Source: RGIG995 sp045652445 (GTDB lineage Bacteria > Bacillota > Clostridia > Oscillospirales > UBA644). From it: DNA of 46,363 nt. Below, one piece after another: positions 46,075 through 46,363 of this stretch. The stretch's first letter is position 1, and every line of letters starts with the position of its first letter. A program made the position numbers and the translations under genes. Below the pieces are notes generated by a model. The model saw only the letters and a program-made list of their open reading frames with translations. It was not told the origin of the DNA and searched no databases. The stretch covers positions 1-46,363 of the forward strand of contig JAZRUJ010000002.1 in the NCBI GenBank assembly GCA_045652445.1, written 5' to 3'.

Positions 46075-46363
46075 ATGAATTTGTTGCTTGAATTGATTAC
46101 CAATCGGTGTATTATCGCCTGTCTTGCCGCCTGGCTTGTTGCCCAAAGTGTAAAGACGGTGATCCACGCCGTCACCAACAACAAATTGGATATGCACCGC
46201 CTCTTCGGAGACGGGGGAATGCCAAGCGGTCACACGGCTACCGTCACCGCCCTTGCCACCATGTGCGGACTTACGGAAGGGTTTTCCAGCGGTGTTTTTG
46301 CCGTTGCCGCCATTCTCACTTTGGTGGTGTGCCGGGAAGTCGGAGGCCAAGCGGTCTTAGGAA
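46075..46363 (+). CDS. Divergent PAP2 family protein (YuiD-like), partial
   Basis: The first 96 residues of a DUF212/YuiD protein, a membrane relative of PAP2 phosphatases: AWLVAQSVKTVIHAVTNNKL followed by GGMPSGHTATVTALATMCGL is the family core. The start follows AAAGGAG. In the last 35 bases the frame departs from the family motif expected there (YDAxGVRR); a different frame would give GSRRPSGL. This may be a sequence error near a contig end or a real change. It is the last gene of the lipid operon. Confidence 0.8.
   Translation, partial: MNLLLELITNRCIIACLAAWLVAQSVKTVIHAVTNNKLDMHRLFGDGGMPSGHTATVTALATMCGLTEGFSSGVFAVAAILTLVVCREVGGQAVLG

Overview
The window looks like a contig piece from an uncultured Clostridia-type bacterium (Bacillota). 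The support is indirect: strong AGGAGG-type ribosome sites, many near-consensus TTGACA-N17-TATAAT promoters, a queA-tgt-yajC-TIGR04086 gene order, FakA/DegV fatty-acid genes, a Bai-like old yellow enzyme, and short T-tailed terminators. No rRNA, IS element or CRISPR array is visible.

Region 1 (1-1168) is chromosomal: the start of a zinc alcohol dehydrogenase, a YfcE-like phosphoesterase and a tRNA-Trp gene with its own promoter and terminator. Region 2 (about 1076-19062) looks like a genomic island. A 20-bp tRNA-Trp anticodon-arm core occurs at both ends, a 24-bp tandem motif lies just inside each end, and the middle holds an integrase gene that has lost its 5' part. The left part of the island is a leftward seven-gene operon: TipAS, an Nmad3-like protein, DUF5714, an RNA polymerase alpha-CTD-like protein, peptide deformylase and two membrane proteins. 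Next is a convergent Bpu10I-like restriction-modification system with two HTH regulators.

The right half of the island (10155-18082) is the most interesting part. It encodes a polynucleotide-kinase-like P-loop kinase, a Thg1-like 3'-5' RNA polymerase, two WYL regulators, two small unknown proteins, a Ro60/TROVE protein and the RNA ligase RtcB. Between the regulators and Ro60 lies about 1 kb without protein genes (14287-15330). It folds on paper into ten stem-closed RNA units plus one tRNA-like RNA. Most units share a 5' strand AAGR(N)4-5 followed by ACAGCAAU and a 3' strand ending CUUG. Many enclose hairpins that look like tRNA anticodon arms, each with a different anticodon (CGU, GUA, UGU, UCA, GCU, GAA; AAG in the tRNA-like RNA). 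The first units also repeat in order, as if a block of three had been duplicated. I read this as an RNA-repair island that carries its own set of tRNA anticodon-arm mimics. They could be decoys for, or reporters of, anticodon nucleases, or Y-RNA-like Ro60 ligands. This is inference from sequence and needs folding, covariation and RNA-seq tests.

Region 3 (19194-46363) is chromosomal again: an old yellow enzyme with a two-subunit aconitase X, then a surface-protein locus (large beta-helix protein, paralogous membrane proteins, a small secreted protein, a wall-anchor-like protein). After these come small redox and regulatory genes, DegV, the leftward queuosine operon queA-tgt-yajC, a ZIP transporter, dapA with a possible ACT protein, and a rightward lipid operon (DegV/FakB, FakA, MFS carrier, AMP ligase-ACP fusion, PlsC-like acyltransferase, alpha/beta hydrolase). 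The window ends inside a divergent PAP2 (YuiD) gene.
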